This document shows, piece by piece, positions 11,197 through 24,409 of a DNA stretch of 64,000 nt. Under the pieces are notes generated by a model. It ran no database searches. It was given only the letters and a program-made list of their open reading frames with translations, and had not been told where the DNA came from. How positions within the stretch are numbered: position 1 is the first letter of the stretch; each line of letters begins with the position of its first letter. Source of the DNA: Zanthoxylum bungeanum (taxonomy: Eukaryota > Streptophyta > Magnoliopsida > Sapindales > Rutaceae); contig SKCR01032771.1 of assembly GCA_019454045.1 (NCBI GenBank), positions 62,001 through 126,000 on the forward strand, written 5' to 3'. Position numbers and translations under genes: made by a program.

Positions 11197-12518
11197 TGTG
11201 ATATTTTATATCATACCGCAAGTGTACGGTGTCAAGTTTTAGTATAAATCAGTGAAAGAGTGTCGAACCCACATGGATTGCGTTAACTCGCACTAAATAC
11301 TACAATTGATAATCCTAACTTTATTTAGACAATAAATAATAAAGATTTTAATAAATAAATATAAAAATAATTATATAGGAGGAACTAATACGATAGAGAT
11401 TCTAGATCCTGATTTCACCTAACTGTCGCATATGTATTTGTCATGTCAATTAATCTTTGTTCAGTTATATTGTTTATAAGTCAATACTCCTAAAATATCT
11501 ACTCCCTCTCTCGAGTGCCGAGTGAAAATATCATCAACTACAGACTTCGATATCTCTATAAAAATCTAATAGTTAACAACTCGTTACGTTTTGTGATTCT
11601 TTGTTAACGACTTCAAAGGAACTACATATTCTCTCGAACTCTATAAAATCCTAGGTCATATTCTCTAAATCCATTCAAAATCTCATCTCTCGAGTGATAG
11701 ATTCTAAACATATATCATCATATTTGTTGCCAGCAAACACAAAGCATTAAACACAAAAGAATATAAATAACTCAATAAAACTTCATAACAAAATTGGCAA
11801 ACAATTACAAGGTTCAAGCATCGGTTACATCATTCTCCAGAATTAAGGAGTTTAGTTCATGACAATAGATAAAAACAATAAGAATAAGGTCATGAATCTA
11901 ATGGAAATCATTAGAGTTCTAAGAAAGAAATAAGATGATAAAACCCGAATTGAATCTCTTCCTCTTCGGATGTCAACGCCTTTGTCTCCTCTTGTTTCTC
12001 TTCAATCCTCCTCCTTGGATCTCTAAAAATATGTGTTTTTGTGTTTTGTGCTGTGTATTAGCCTCCTCTTGAGTATTGGACGAACTGTGCTATTTATAAT
12101 AGAGGCTAGGAGTCATTAAACATCTAAAAAAACCTAAAATCATGTTTCTGGTCCGCGGGGGACGCAGTGGCGCCGAACAGTGGACGTTGCAGCGCCCAAC
12201 TCTCAGGAAAATGTATGTAAATGACTAGATCTCATCGATTAGATGCAAATCGATATATTATGGGTCTCGTAACTCTTTCTAAATCAAAAGTTATAGCCTT
12301 TTTAATTTCAGTGCGCAGCTGATGCAGGTTTTTGCTGCTTCTTGAGTCTGATACTCCCGATAGGTCCCAAAATATACGTATTTGCTCCATTTTTGATGTT
12401 ATAATGCTTCTTACAAATAAGACATAAAATAAACTATAAAATACATTAAATGACTCGAACCATAACAAAATAATAGGCTAAAGATGCTAGAATAAGTTGA
12501 TATAAACCACACTTATCA
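11197..12518 (-). mobile_element. LTR of the gypsy remnant
   Basis: On the minus strand it begins TGATAAGTGTGG (12518) and ends TATCACA (11197), next to the primer site. Near 11213 it shares a CGCAAGTGTACGGT-type block with the LTR-like sequence at 33820. The exact inner end could be 11194 or 11197. Confidence 0.7.
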
Positions 12519-15500
12519 GATGTAGCCGATAGAGATTTATTTATGTCGGATTTATATTAGATACTAAATAAATTTAAGCGAAAGCGGAATCTTGAACGTG
12601 CCCTAGATGTCAGGGTTACGCAAGTAACTTGAGTTTATCATTGACAAGTTTAATCATGGTACGTCTCCTTGTGGGCCTGCCTTAGCAGCGACAACGAGAA
12701 ACGACCAGGACCGGAAACCCAGGAGTCACTAGTGAGTGATTGACAATGAGTTGTCTACCTGTGAATATACGTAGGCGAGACCGTGCCTCTACTGTGAGTC
12801 GAAATATATTTATGGGGTCCACTTCCGATTATGGAATTCGATTTAATTATTGAATTCTCGTTTTTCCGTTGGGGATTACGGTATTACGTAAAATAGTGGG
12901 AGGCACTGCTAAGTTTAAAATATTCCATAACTTAGGCAGTGCGTATTATTCTGACTTGACTCTTGGTTGCAGTTATTCTAGAATAGGTTCTAGATACTAT
13001 TGGACTGGGATATTATTAGATTGGTCTAAACCATCGGGAACTGTTGTTCCGATTTTCTTGAAAAATCAAGATGGTTAATGACTTAGTTTCTAAGTCATGA
13101 TAGATAATCTAGATAGATATCCCTTTTAGGATATAGTACTTTAGAGAGAATAGTTTTTTATACATTAAGAATTGACTTGAATTAGTTTATGTCTCGAGAT
13201 TCTTGACTGGCATTAAGAAAGCCTCATTAGGTATTTGTTTATCTAGTAATGACGTTTCTTAGCTTTAATGACCTTTAGAGGCAATGTGTCTGACACAATT
13301 TGCTAATCAGTTATTTGCAATTGTTGTGAATAGTTGAATGCAAATAGTAAAGCTAAAGAAAGAAGATACGTATAATTGTGTATAGAAAATATCGATTTTC
13401 ACAATACAATAACTATAGGTATTGGATACCAGATCTCCAGTCTAGTTATTTAAAATATTAGTTAACGATTGTTTTGATATTTGATATCGGAACTTGCGAC
13501 TATTGGATAGTTACTTGTTCTTAATAAACAGTTGTTATATATATTTTAAATACAACTAGTAGTGTCATTGACGTAGAGATAAACATTAAGAAAAATTATT
13601 CGGTAAAATAAATAATTTAGAACGGTGCTTTATGAGTTTAATCACTTAAGCATTAGATGCTTATTCCGTATGGTAAATGATGGTTTGATACGAGATCACA
13701 TCACACATCTTTATCCATTTAATGAATATTGTATTCAGGAAGGTGATTAAGATCTCGTTTAACCAATGATTGTCATTGGACCACCAGATTTATTAAACTG
13801 ATACATTAGATGTATGTAGTTTAATAAATAATAATTGCTTAAGATAGTTTTCTTTATTTCGTAACTTAGTTGATGAATTGTCATAACTTAGTTACGTGTT
13901 TCTGAAGGAACACATATTGAACGTCTTGAAATGATCAAGAACTTTCAATCTGTTCTAATGAAACGCAGATTGAACATATTTGACTGGTTCAAATATATTC
14001 AATATGAAATTTTGAAAACGTGATCCTTAAAATTCATAACAAGTCTTTGAATTGTTCAAAGATCTTTGATATGATCAAACATATGAATTTAAAGCAATTA
14101 GTTCTAAGGTTATTCAGTGAATATGATTCATATTCAATATTATTCATCCACGATTCCATATTGATGGAATTGAGTAGTGGGAGCAGTTGAATCTTATATG
14201 ATTTGATTCGTTTGATATTGAATATTACCGAATTAGTTTCAATACTCTTGGGGTTATGCTCCAGTAACACTAGTTCATCTTTTTAATTTAGGTTCCATTA
14301 TTTTCTACAGTTACATATATGATATGTATAGGTAGAAAATCTGAATCTTGAAAAGTTTGAGATTTGAATATTTCTTTTATATAATAATTATATAATGGAA
14401 ATTACTTACACCTTGGAGGTATAAGTAAAAGTTTATCATTTATTCTATTTTATAGAATATTGTATTCTATTTAATAAAATATTTTTCCTACGATCCTAAG
14501 TAATAAAATTGTTTTATTACTTGGTGTGTAACATCAGAATTTAACTATTGTAGAAAAGACTTGACTTATTGAAGTCAATTGTGAGAATGATAAACTATAA
14601 ATGGAACTACGTAATTAATAAGATGAAACAACCCTTATACATCTTCTATATAAGTTTAATAGGATATCAGAATCATTTACGAGTATTTGATACTTAATGA
14701 TTCTGTTGTTTTCTTACCGAAGAAAAATATCCTATAACTTATAATGAAAGCGATATTTGATATCGATTCTGGAAGTTCACCATTGAACCATAGATCTAAA
14801 ATTGTTCATAGTTTACTACGATCAAGTTTTGAACTTGATTACGCTTTCATTATGAATTAGTTCATGATATGTGCTAATTGTTTGCGCAGTGAAAGCAGTG
14901 TGAGCTTATTAAGGTTTGACCTTTATAGTATGATAATGAGAAAAGTTATACTCAACAATCTATTGTAGATTCTTAGAAAACTTATCTCTAGTCACACTAA
15001 TTGAACAATTAGAGATATATTGGTTAATGTTGATATTAAACTGTACATTTTAACTAAAGAATACAAAGTGGCGTTTTTGAATGACTTATTCAGATAAGAG
15101 ATCAGTTGTGATTTCTTTGTTTGAAGAGTTCATTCTGGAATGGCCCTAGAGTTTGTGTTCTGTTGAGATCGCAGTTTAGTGTGCTAGCTTATAAAGCCTA
15201 TTGTAGACTCGGATAAGTCTTCTGGAAATCCGTGTTCTCTATTTTTGACATAAGTCAAATTGTCTGATCTTGTCAAAGTATAGAGGATACATATGTGATT
15301 GAAGGGTTAGTGGGAGCGTACAAATTACTTTCTAGTGTTATATATCCTAACAACATTATCATTATTATAGTAATAATGAGATGTTTTTCAGGTAAAAGAT
15401 TTACCTAAGTCTTCTTTACTCCGTGAAAGCAGTGGGAGTAGTCTCTGTTATATTTGATATAAAGTTTTATATAAGATATAAAACTAAGAGACTTGTCAGA

Positions 15501-16359
15501 TACTCATATTATTCGTACATTAGATATGATCTAATAAATGACATAACTAGGCTATCTGTATGACAGTTAGTATAACTGTTGGACAGTTATTGTGTGTCTT
15601 ATATAAAGTATTCATCTTTCGTAAAGGATGATTCCTTTTTCGAATGAGATATTGATTAGAATGTCTAATCAATCTTATGTATCATTTGATGATGACATAA
15701 TAAATACTTATAATGTGCGATTGTAGATATTGATTTAATCGTAATTGTTACGAGTTATTTTGATATCCTATAGACCATAGGATGGATCTTGAAACACGTT
15801 CTTTGTGATCTTTAAGATATTAAAAGCGAGTTTCTAATTCATGGAGAATACATCCTGCAACCAATAGAGTCATATTAGTTTTGAGACTAATTATGACGTT
15901 AGACAGTCTACGTCATAAAGAGTCACAAAAGATGCAGTGGGAGTGTCACGAATGATTCTACTATTTAGTGGAATTAGATGCAACTTATGAAGTATTGACT
16001 TACGAAGTTGCATAGTGACCTTATAAATTAGAAGTTTTATATTGGTGTTGTGCTTGCGGTTGTCCTCATAGTATTTTGGATTTGATCCATGAATACTTAG
16101 ACAACTCAGTAGTTGTAGCACAATACAGATATAGCATCAGTGTCATATTAATGTATAATTTAGATTCTACAAAATATGAATGATGCTGACTATGGGAAAC
16201 GATGGAGTTTGTTTGACAAACTCAATATGTCATAGCGGACCTACTTCTTGTTGCCTACCACTTAAGTGCGAGGTGAGCTTTTGAGAGCCATGAGTATACG
16301 ATACACATTGAGATGTGTATATGATACCGTGGATTGGCACAAGAGCAAGTGAGAGAAAT
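12519..16359 (+). pseudogene. Decayed Copia internal region, family C
   Basis: No frame longer than about 80 codons survives. Traces of Copia pol remain in order. Near 15290..15330 an RT segment reads like CVYKRVSGS, and near 16250..16350 are the last bases of the RNase H end, followed by the polypurine tract at about 16346..16359 (AAGTGAGAGAAAT). Gag and the primer site are not recognised. 12519..12900 is unassigned leader-like sequence and includes a hairpin at 12903..12942. Confidence 0.65.
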
Positions 16360-18820
16360 TGTTGGGGTTGGTGCTCAGAGCGCCAATCCGGACCGTATTT
16401 ATGTCTGATTCATGAATATGAACAATCCATTTTTCCATAATATTACTTATTTATGGTTGCACCTTTTGTTTTTATATACGTATTCGATTTGATTACGATT
16501 AGATTGAAACTAAATGTGGTTTAGTGATATGTATATATTAGACAACGGCCCGATAATATATAATGCAGTACACGGTTACAAAGATAGTTTGTAATTGACA
16601 TTGGGAAGTGTCACTGCTAAATGTATATTATCAAATACAGTTCCTGGTCAAGATTCACTAACACGGGTCGGTTAGTCAAATCTGTTGAGACCAGTACATG
16701 TTGTATATCGAGACTTGGTCCGATGATTAATCCCAATGAACCATGAGTCTAGGGAGACTCGTATAGACGTGTAGGTGTTTATAGTGGATAAATACTGAAC
16801 GACTCACCGAAGATTCTTAATGGATGGTACACCAACGTCAATAAGAATCTTATCGGTTGAGTAGCACTTGTGATTCTTCCACTTGAGATACCACTGTGGG
16901 CGCATGAGACATCTTCTACACTTAGATGGCAGTCACGTCACCGATCTTTTAATATCAGACCTCCGCCTGTTCGTTGGGTGTAGATAGATCCTCAATGTGT
17001 CCTGTGTGTATCGAGATGGGATCCGTCAGTTCTGTGTATCAGAGCATAGGTAGTCCATATGATTAGCAATCATATAAAAACCATGGGCCCGTGGTACAAT
17101 TTAGAAGCTAGTTCTAAATGTTCTTTTTTTAGATTGCTAATAGAATAGTCGACTGGATAATCCCTATAGAGATTTGACGTTTACATCTATATCTCTGGGA
17201 TTTATCTGGATACCTGTGACGGAGGAATTATACATTTGCCATGACCTCGACCTGTATGATTCAGCGAGTTTATCCGTGATCGTCATAATTTACGGGTGGA
17301 TAAATTATGGACACGAAATTGGATTTCGTGACGGATATGCCTGAATCTAGAGAGTCTCAATAATGAAATATACTCGTAGAGCACTGGGGCAACAATTATA
17401 AATGATATGGAGTATTTATAAAGTCGTTTAAAGGTTAAACGCAAAATACATGTGAAATGACCCGATAGTTATTTCCTTAATTTTTGTGTATTTGTATTTA
17501 ATACTTGATTAATTCAAATACACATTAATTAATTGTCAAATTGAGATATTTGACTAATATCATAAATGTATGTATGTATTTAATATTTAATGTAAATATA
17601 TTACATAATTTAATATATTTGTATTTGATTAATTAATTAATTATTTAATTGTTAAATGATTAAATTAATTAAAATATAAATTCTTAAGATTTAGATATTT
17701 GTTTTAAATGGCTAAGTTTCCTTTGTTGACTTAATTAGAAATATCTTTAAAGTGTTTTAGATATTTTAACAAGTTATTAAATAAATGAAATTCAAATGAA
17801 ATGAAATTAATATTTCTTGTATTTGTTAAAGCCAAATTCGACCAAGGCACAATTTGCACAAGTATATATTGTTTTGTTTCATTTAGGGTTTCATATACCA
17901 AATTCACTTTATCAAAACTTCATTAAAACAAAACAAATAATGTAGAGAGAAAAGAAAAGAAAATCAAAGAAAAGCTTGGAATTTAGTAAGTATTTCCAAC
18001 CTTCCATTAGAGAGTAATTTGTTCCTCTTGTTGTGGGCAACATCTTGTGATGTTCTCGAGTTTTTCTATTCTTTATTCTTTGTACTTTTGATGGATAAAA
18101 TTCTGATGAAGGTGTAATGCATGTATGATGTTGGAAGTTTGTAACTAGTGTAGTTATAAGCATTCTTTTCATAGTTTTAGAACTTTGTTGCTAATCTAGA
18201 GTTGTTGACCCACTCTTAAATGACATAGATTTGATCTATAGTTATGTGTTGAGACTTGAATTGGATGGAAGAAACATGATTAAAGTAATTGATTTAACCA
18301 ATTTGATCTAATTTGTCCAATTTGAAGAAATTGAAAAATTAGGGTTTAAGACCTCATCCAAATTTGGGGATTTTCATTTCTGTTGTGTATTTGGATGTGT
18401 ATATGATACATATGAAATCTTATGTTGATTGTATTTCATCTTGATGTGTTTTGAAGCATGGAAGTGCAAAATGCACATTATGCCCCCCTTGTGAGGCTCT
18501 CGGCCAAATGACTTAAAATTGGGATTTTTGTTGCTTTTGGTGTTTTGACATTGGACATGTTAAGTTCATCTTAGAAATGATTTAGAATCATCCAAAATTG
18601 ATTTGAACAATTCGGACTAAAATGAACAAAATGCCAAGTGTAAGGGCAATTCGGTAAATTCACATAAATTTGATTTATTGAATTTTATTTCATAATTTAA
18701 TTATTGGGTAATTAACAAATATGTTTATTTAATTAATCTGAGAAAAAATTTTGAAATCGGAAAATTTGATTTTCCACCGTTTCCGCTGCGTTACAGATTT
18801 AGCCCCTAAAAACCCTTACA
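16360..18820 (+). mobile_element. 3' LTR of Copia family C (2461 bp)
   Basis: It starts TGTTGGGGTTGG directly after the polypurine tract and ends CCCTTACA. It matches the truncated 5' LTR over its first 500 bp and, with more divergence, the solo LTR 59534..61780 along its length (the CTGTGACGGAGGAATTATAC block, the ACGAAATTGGATTTCGTG hairpin, the ATACTCGTAGAGCA block). The LTR start contains an inverted repeat, TTGGTGCTC and GAGCGCCAA around one base. Near 17643..17657 is ATTTAA-TTG-TTAAAT. Confidence 0.88.
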
Positions 18821-18825
18821 ATAAC

Positions 18826-19029
18826 ACCTTAATACAAAATCGAAAGGTTACGAGGTGTATTGACATTATCACAATTCTTCGGTGGTGCATAAATAATATC
18901 TAGAAAAAATTAATAATAAAAATATTTTCAATTTAATAATAAATCATATAAATATATATAATAAATTCATATTATTATTAAATTGAAAACGTAAAAAAAT
19001 TTAACATTTCAAACATTTCATTCTTTTTG
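18826..19029. other. AT-rich spacer, nothing recognised
   Basis: Contains an inverted repeat of TTCAATTTAATAATAA (18929..18944) and its complement near 18970..18985, so it can fold into a long hairpin. No coding or transposon ends were seen. Confidence 0.4.
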
Positions 19030-19410
19030 TCTTCAGTCGACTAAAGACAATTCATTGACCTTCATATGGTTCAGTCGATTGAAGACAACTCATAGACATT
19101 CATCTAGTCTAGTCGATTGAAGACACCTCCTGAACCTTCATCTAGTCTAGTCGACCGAAGACACCTCCTGGACCTCCATCTAGTCCAGTCGATTAAAGAC
19201 TCCCTAGACCTTTATCAGGTCCAGTCAACTGAAGATATCTCTTGGACCTTCATCTGATCTAGTCGACGGGACATTCTCCAGGACCTTCATCAGGTCTAAT
19301 TGACTCTTGGCCATTTATCTGGTCCAGTCGACCGAATACATCTTCTGGAACTTCATCAGGTCCAGTCGACAGGACACTCTCTATGACCTTCATCAGGTCC
19401 AATCGACGTC
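19030..19410. repeat. Minisatellite, 38-bp unit, about ten copies
   Basis: Each unit has the order CAGTCGAC(T/C)GAAGACA, CCTCCTGGACC, TTCATC(T/A)GGTC. The clearest neighbouring copies are exactly 38 bp apart. Several units keep a GTCGAC core. Copies differ at scattered positions and the last ones have lost parts, so the array is old. It is GC-richer than the flanking DNA. No coding role is evident. Confidence 0.85.
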
Positions 19411-22400
19411 AAAAATAATGAATATAAAATTGTTTCCCAAAATCTATTGAAATAAAATGACTTTACACGTAGGCAATTTAATCGGAAATTGATAATAAAT
19501 CACTTTATGAGTGATTTGAGCGATTTGCGATTAATCGGAAATAGCCCAGGGTTAATCAAAAAATTAATCAGGAAGTGTAAAGTTGACATTTCATGTGATA
19601 GAAAAAAGTCATATCTCAAGATCCTTAAAAAATCATTTATTTATGATGAAAAATGCTAAATAATTTAAGAGTTTTTTTGTTAAGTTAAATTTAATACCAA
19701 TAGAAACCTTTGATACAATTAGAAAAATTTATCCTTATTTCAGAAAATATAATAAATTAGGGATATTGATGTTATTATTTCAGTAATAATTCTTTTAAAT
19801 TGAAGTATATTTTCATTTTTTTTCATTTATAATATAATCATTCTCTTTTTCATATAAAATTATCAATCAAAACTCCAAAAAAAAAAAATGAAAAACTAAA
19901 AATAGATTAAAAATGAAAAAGGATGATTTTTGAGAAATCAGAAATCGGCTAATTAATTGATCAAAATAGCCCAAAAATCGGCATCGATTTAAAGCAATAA
20001 AAATCAGCTGAATTAAATCACTCAAGAAATGAATTACGATTAAGCAATGATTAATCACCACTTAAATAGCATAGTTCTTAAAAAAAAATTAATTAAGTGA
20101 CAAATACAAAATATATTTATTAGAGATAGTATAATGCAAGAGGCTTCCCACATTTTGAGTTATGTGGAAAATTCAATGCGCGACCTTATTCTTTTTTTTT
20201 TTTACAACTAGATTATATTTTCACGACTTAGAACCTATCTTACCGTTATTCAAAACTATCTGAAAAGATCTACACTAGATTTAGGTAGATCGAACAATTT
20301 ACAAACTGTCATTGTAGAGGTAAAAACTCCATAGATTTCTTAGCCATGACCCTTGTAACTGCAAAATGAAACTACTTATTTAATAATCGTGTCAAATTTA
20401 ATAACCCGAAACTCATTTATTCATGTCGGATAAATAGATCGTGCAGTAATTTTTATATAGGATTGAGGCACTGTAACTTTTAATCAATAGAAGTTGTGAA
20501 AATGAAAACATTTGCTCCACATATACCAAATTCTTTTGCTTTAGTTTTCTGAAGATCAAGTAGAAGCATATAGCTAACTGTCAGTCTTGTCAGTTTTAAC
20601 ACAACCCTATAAAATATTGGGCCAAATCCAAGGACGTATGGGCTTTTAAATTTAAAATAAAGGGCCCAATCCTAAGCGGCTATCTTTTTTTTTTTCCAAT
20701 GAAAGAATTTTCTACTCCGTCACTTTCTTGAACAGAAGTTGATATTTTTTGTTACCACTCGATCCTTTTACTAACACTAAATCCCAAAAGAATCGGATTT
20801 GTTTTTGGATAGTGCTTTTTAAAATATCCTATTTTCTTGCTCGCACGTCTCCTCCAATTTTTCTTTATTTTATATTTGGTATAAGGGCAGGGTTGGATCT
20901 GATATTGGCCCTAGACTAGTTCCTGTAATAAACCATCTATTTTTTTTAATATCACGACTTACATATGTAGAATATACAACAATGAATATGGGTAACTTTC
21001 AAGTTAAAGTCAAAACAACCACAAACACACACATAAATGATGTCAAATTATTACTGAAACAAAATATTACTTAATTAAAATTTACTTGTCTCGTAGTTTT
21101 CGCTGCAAATTCCATAATTATATTTATATAATCAATCTTATTTACCAATTCATTTTCAAAAGATAATATAACCAATTCATTTAATCTTTTGACATGTAAA
21201 CCAAAAGAAAGTCTTGATCATTTTCAACTTAGAAAAACTTCTTCATACCGACGCAACTGTTACAGGTATAGTTTCAACAAAATTATGTAAGAAACCCATA
21301 TATTTGAAAAAAAGTAACCCTCGAACTCAAATGAATTAGCACATTAACTATCTTCTTTATGTCATCTAGTAAAATTTCTCTCAAATCTTGCAATTGGAGT
21401 TTAAGCCTTTATTTTTAATTTTTTTAACAAATGAAATAATTAAATAACCATATATTCAATTGGGCCCTAATTTTTTTTTTTGGTAACAACTGTCTACGGG
21501 CTAAGGCCCAAAAAGATGAGAGAGGTGTAAATATTTCAACTTCTTTCAACTCCAAAGGCTTGGATAAAGTCGGTGAAAGCAGCTTTAATTGCAGGTGATG
21601 TGAAAGCTTTTGGATAAGATTTTTGTATTTTTGCATGTTGAAATGTCTCTCTTTTAATATTACTTAATTTACCAAACCTAATCGTCAAAAATACTTAGGA
21701 TTAAAATTAAAAAAAAAAAAACAAAAAGAAAAGGGATAAGTTTACCTAATCTTAACTGCCATTTTTTTTAAATGTTTGACTTATTTTTATTTTCACATTA
21801 GCTTAATGGAATCTCATTTATATCCAATTGAGTAAATGTCGGTTTCGTATGGCTTTTAGTAAAAGTAAAATAATTTTTTTAATTTCAAAAGTTTTTTTCA
21901 AATTTTTTTGTGATGTTTGGTTGTATTTTAAATATAGTTTTTGATGATTAAAAAAAAAAAACTATTTTTCCTCAACTAGGAAATGGAAGTAGAGCTTGAA
22001 TTTTTTTAAAGGGTTAAATAGTCTATAATACTATATTATTATTATTTAATTTAGTAACATTATCTCATTTTTTTCATAATATAACTTTAAAAAACTCTTA
22101 CAATAAAATAATTTTACAATTTTTAATAAAAACTTTCATTTACAACCAAACACTTATTTTTATTTTTTTATATAACAAAAGCTATATTTTTGAAAACTTT
22201 ACTAGTAGAAATTCTACTGGAAGAAACTTTATTTGAAAAATTATGCCAAACGGATCCTAATACTATTTGATATTACAACTAAAAAAGTATGGATAACAAG
22301 TTGTGATTTCTAAGTAGTGGTATATAATTTTGTTTTATGTCCAACTTAGCTTTTGGAAAACCCATTTTTTAAAATAAATCACTATTAGTAACAAATTATG

Positions 22401-22707
22401 GCTCTATTTGATATTATGATTTGATCTGTGGTGAAATGACAAAACTATGTTAAGTCAAAATATAATTTTTAAGTGTTTAATTAATGATAAAAAAAATTAG
22501 GATTATTAATCACGATTTCTTTCAAAAACTGAATTTTATAAAATCAAAAGTTTTTAGATTTTTCCACCATCACAATATTATGAAAACACACCACAATTAT
22601 TTTTTATCATTCAAAATTATATTTAAAAAAAAAAACCATTCATAAACCATCATTTGTTCAACATATTATTTTAATCACAACACTAAATATTTTAATCAAA
22701 ATATAAA
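19411..22707. other. AT-rich gene-free DNA
   Basis: No gene, transposase or LTR was recognised. 19470..20060 has GATTAATCG-type words at both ends in opposite orientation (19480..19545 and 19985..20055) and may be a strongly decayed fold-back element. The rest holds homopolymer tracts and short open frames without similarity. Confidence 0.4.
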
Positions 22708-22720
22708 TTTTTATCTAACC

Positions 22721-22902
22721 AATATTTTTTTTTTGGAATCGTTAGAAACTCTGTCCCCAAATCATCACTTTTGGGCTTAAGCAGGACAGGTAAAACCACC
22801 AGCTATCTCAAGCTCTTACAAGAAACGTATTCTCTGGATTCAAATTCATGATCTCAAGATAAATTCATAAACCCTATATCATCAAGACATGTCCATTGAG
22901 AA
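22721..22902 (-). mobile_element. tRNA-derived SINE with poly-A tail and target duplication
   Basis: Read on the minus strand, an A-box-like TTCTCAATGGAC is followed about 50 bases later by a B-box-like GAATTTGAATCC. The body carries GGTGGTTTTACCTGTCC and GGGACAGAGTTTC, and a tail of ten A plus TATT ends the element. The flanks are a 13-bp duplication with one change, TTTTTATCTAACC at 22708..22720 and TTTATATCTAACC at 22903..22915 (plus strand). Promoter boxes, A tail and long duplication together fit L1-type integration of a SINE. The family is not named. Confidence 0.8.
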
Positions 22903-23339
22903 TTTATATCTAACCACGTATCAAACCACAATACTCTATCATGACCTAAGAAATGAAGAAATTGACTTGACATGGTGCATGTTATAGATGTTTAAGAACA
23001 AAATAAGCAACGTTTATTCAATTCATCCACAAAGGAAACCAACATAGTGAGTTATAATTTGTCAATGGGTTCTCTTACACGGCTCCATTTTTATCATGAG
23101 AAATCAACACCGTTTCCCTCTGATTTCAAGATTTTCTTTCTCAGTAGTTTATTCAAAAAGACATTTTCATACGAGAGATTCTTTGGTTGCAACAGTGGTA
23201 TGGGTGACGTGGTACCACAAGCGAATTAAAAAATGACATGTATATTTTCTTCATCTATTTTTTAGTTGTTTTTTAATTTTTTAGCACGCGTGGCAGTGGA
23301 TGATTGACTTGTTGCATGGATGATGTGATACCACTGTTG

Positions 23340-23740
23340 CATAGAAGATTTTCTCTTTTCATACGGAATCTTTCCTATTTAGTCAAAAATATCTAATGTT
23401 CAAATTCTATGTTGCTTTAGTTACAATATTTTTAAACAAATTCCTGAATAATAAGTCTAATTTGTTTTTTTTTTTTATGATAAAATTCGATTCGTCAATT
23501 TATTTAGAATTCGATATAATTTTGATTTCAAAATGTTCTTTATCAGTAGTTTATTCACAAAAGCCCTTTCATAAGGACTCATTCTTATTTGGTAAAAAAA
23601 TATTATTTAATGTTAAATTTCTATGTTGCTTTCGTTACAATATTTTTGAACAGATTCCTCAATAGTAAGTTTAAAAAATTTCTTATTGATCATATTTTGA
23701 TTCAATTTATTTAAGATTTGATATAAATTTAATTCGTTTG
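23340..23740. repeat. Diverged tandem duplication, about 200-bp unit
   Basis: Two copies about 210 bp apart share TTCTATGTTGCTTT, GTTACAATATTTTT, ATTCCT(G/C)AATA and further on TTCAATTTATTTA or GTCAATTTATTTAG. A third partial relative lies at 23127..23180 (CTCAGTAGTTTATTCA). No gene is in it; the open frame 23396..23665 only follows the repeat. Confidence 0.65.
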
Positions 23741-24409
23741 GTGAATTTATGGTGAAGAAATATGATTAGGTAGGGCTCTTGTCTTGTGACAAAATGAATT
23801 ACACGCTTGAGTGGTGGGACAATCTTTTGGATTTTGCTTTTATGATGATTTTTGTTGACACTTAACTTCCCATAACTACCGGCCCTTCCCCTCACACTCA
23901 CATGGTCGTCTGCCTTTATTCACTGCTTCTTTTCTTCATTATTTTTTTTTTTAATAAAATCTTTAATCTTCTTGATATTATTTAATTTTTATTTTCTTAA
24001 TCTCTATTAACATGAACTCGTGAGTCATGATTGATTTATTTTATAAAAGGGTGAGTCTGTTTCAAATTTTTTTAGGACGAAAAATGATATGAAATAGAAA
24101 CTGTAATTGAAGGGCGACAGAAACAATATCTTGAGATTTTTTTTTTTTTTTTATTTTATTTTATTTTAGTTTCTTTTGATTTTTTATTGGTAAAATATAT
24201 TAACTTTTTAATGATAAAAATTCAAATATCATCTATGTCACAATTTAAACTCATTTATTCAACCCAATTCAATGATAAACATTCATATTCAATAATAAGT
24301 ATTTATAGACAAAATAGCATTTAATGACATCAATTCATCTATTAGATAAAGGGAAATTGGCAAAATTAGCCAATTTTTTTTTTTTTATCATTTGTCAAAA
24401 TGAGCCACA

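Larger units (their letters stand above)
9142..12518 (-). mobile_element. Truncated Ty3/gypsy element, Athila/Tat-like, without pol
   Basis: Read on the minus strand: an LTR (12518..11197), a tRNA-Asp type primer site, a gag remnant, then a direct jump to the 3' region. That region has the block ending CGCTAGCGGGGAGGCAACC near 9780..9800 and the TTTGGGGGTGTG run near 9545..9560, both typical of the 3' end of such elements. Protease, reverse transcriptase and integrase are absent, and no second LTR is present, so the left side was lost. The junctions with Copia C at 9141/9142 and 12518/12519 do not restore a continuous Copia LTR, so more than a simple insertion took place. Confidence 0.8.
8632..18820 (+). 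mobile_element. Degenerate Copia retrotransposon, family C
   Basis: Outer limits are TGTTGGGGTTGG at 8632 and CCCTTACA at 18820. The flanks GTAAC (8627..8631) and ATAAC (18821..18825) look like a 5-bp duplication with one change. The 5' LTR is cut after about 510 bp and fused to a gypsy remnant. The 3' LTR is complete. The internal region 12519..16359 keeps only decayed Copia pol. A solo LTR of the same family lies at 59534..61780 in the other direction. Confidence 0.8.

Noticed and set aside
12869..13078. 69-codon frame as a gag relic of Copia C
   Set aside because: No gag motif is readable and the hairpin at 12903..12942 lies inside it; more likely leader sequence.
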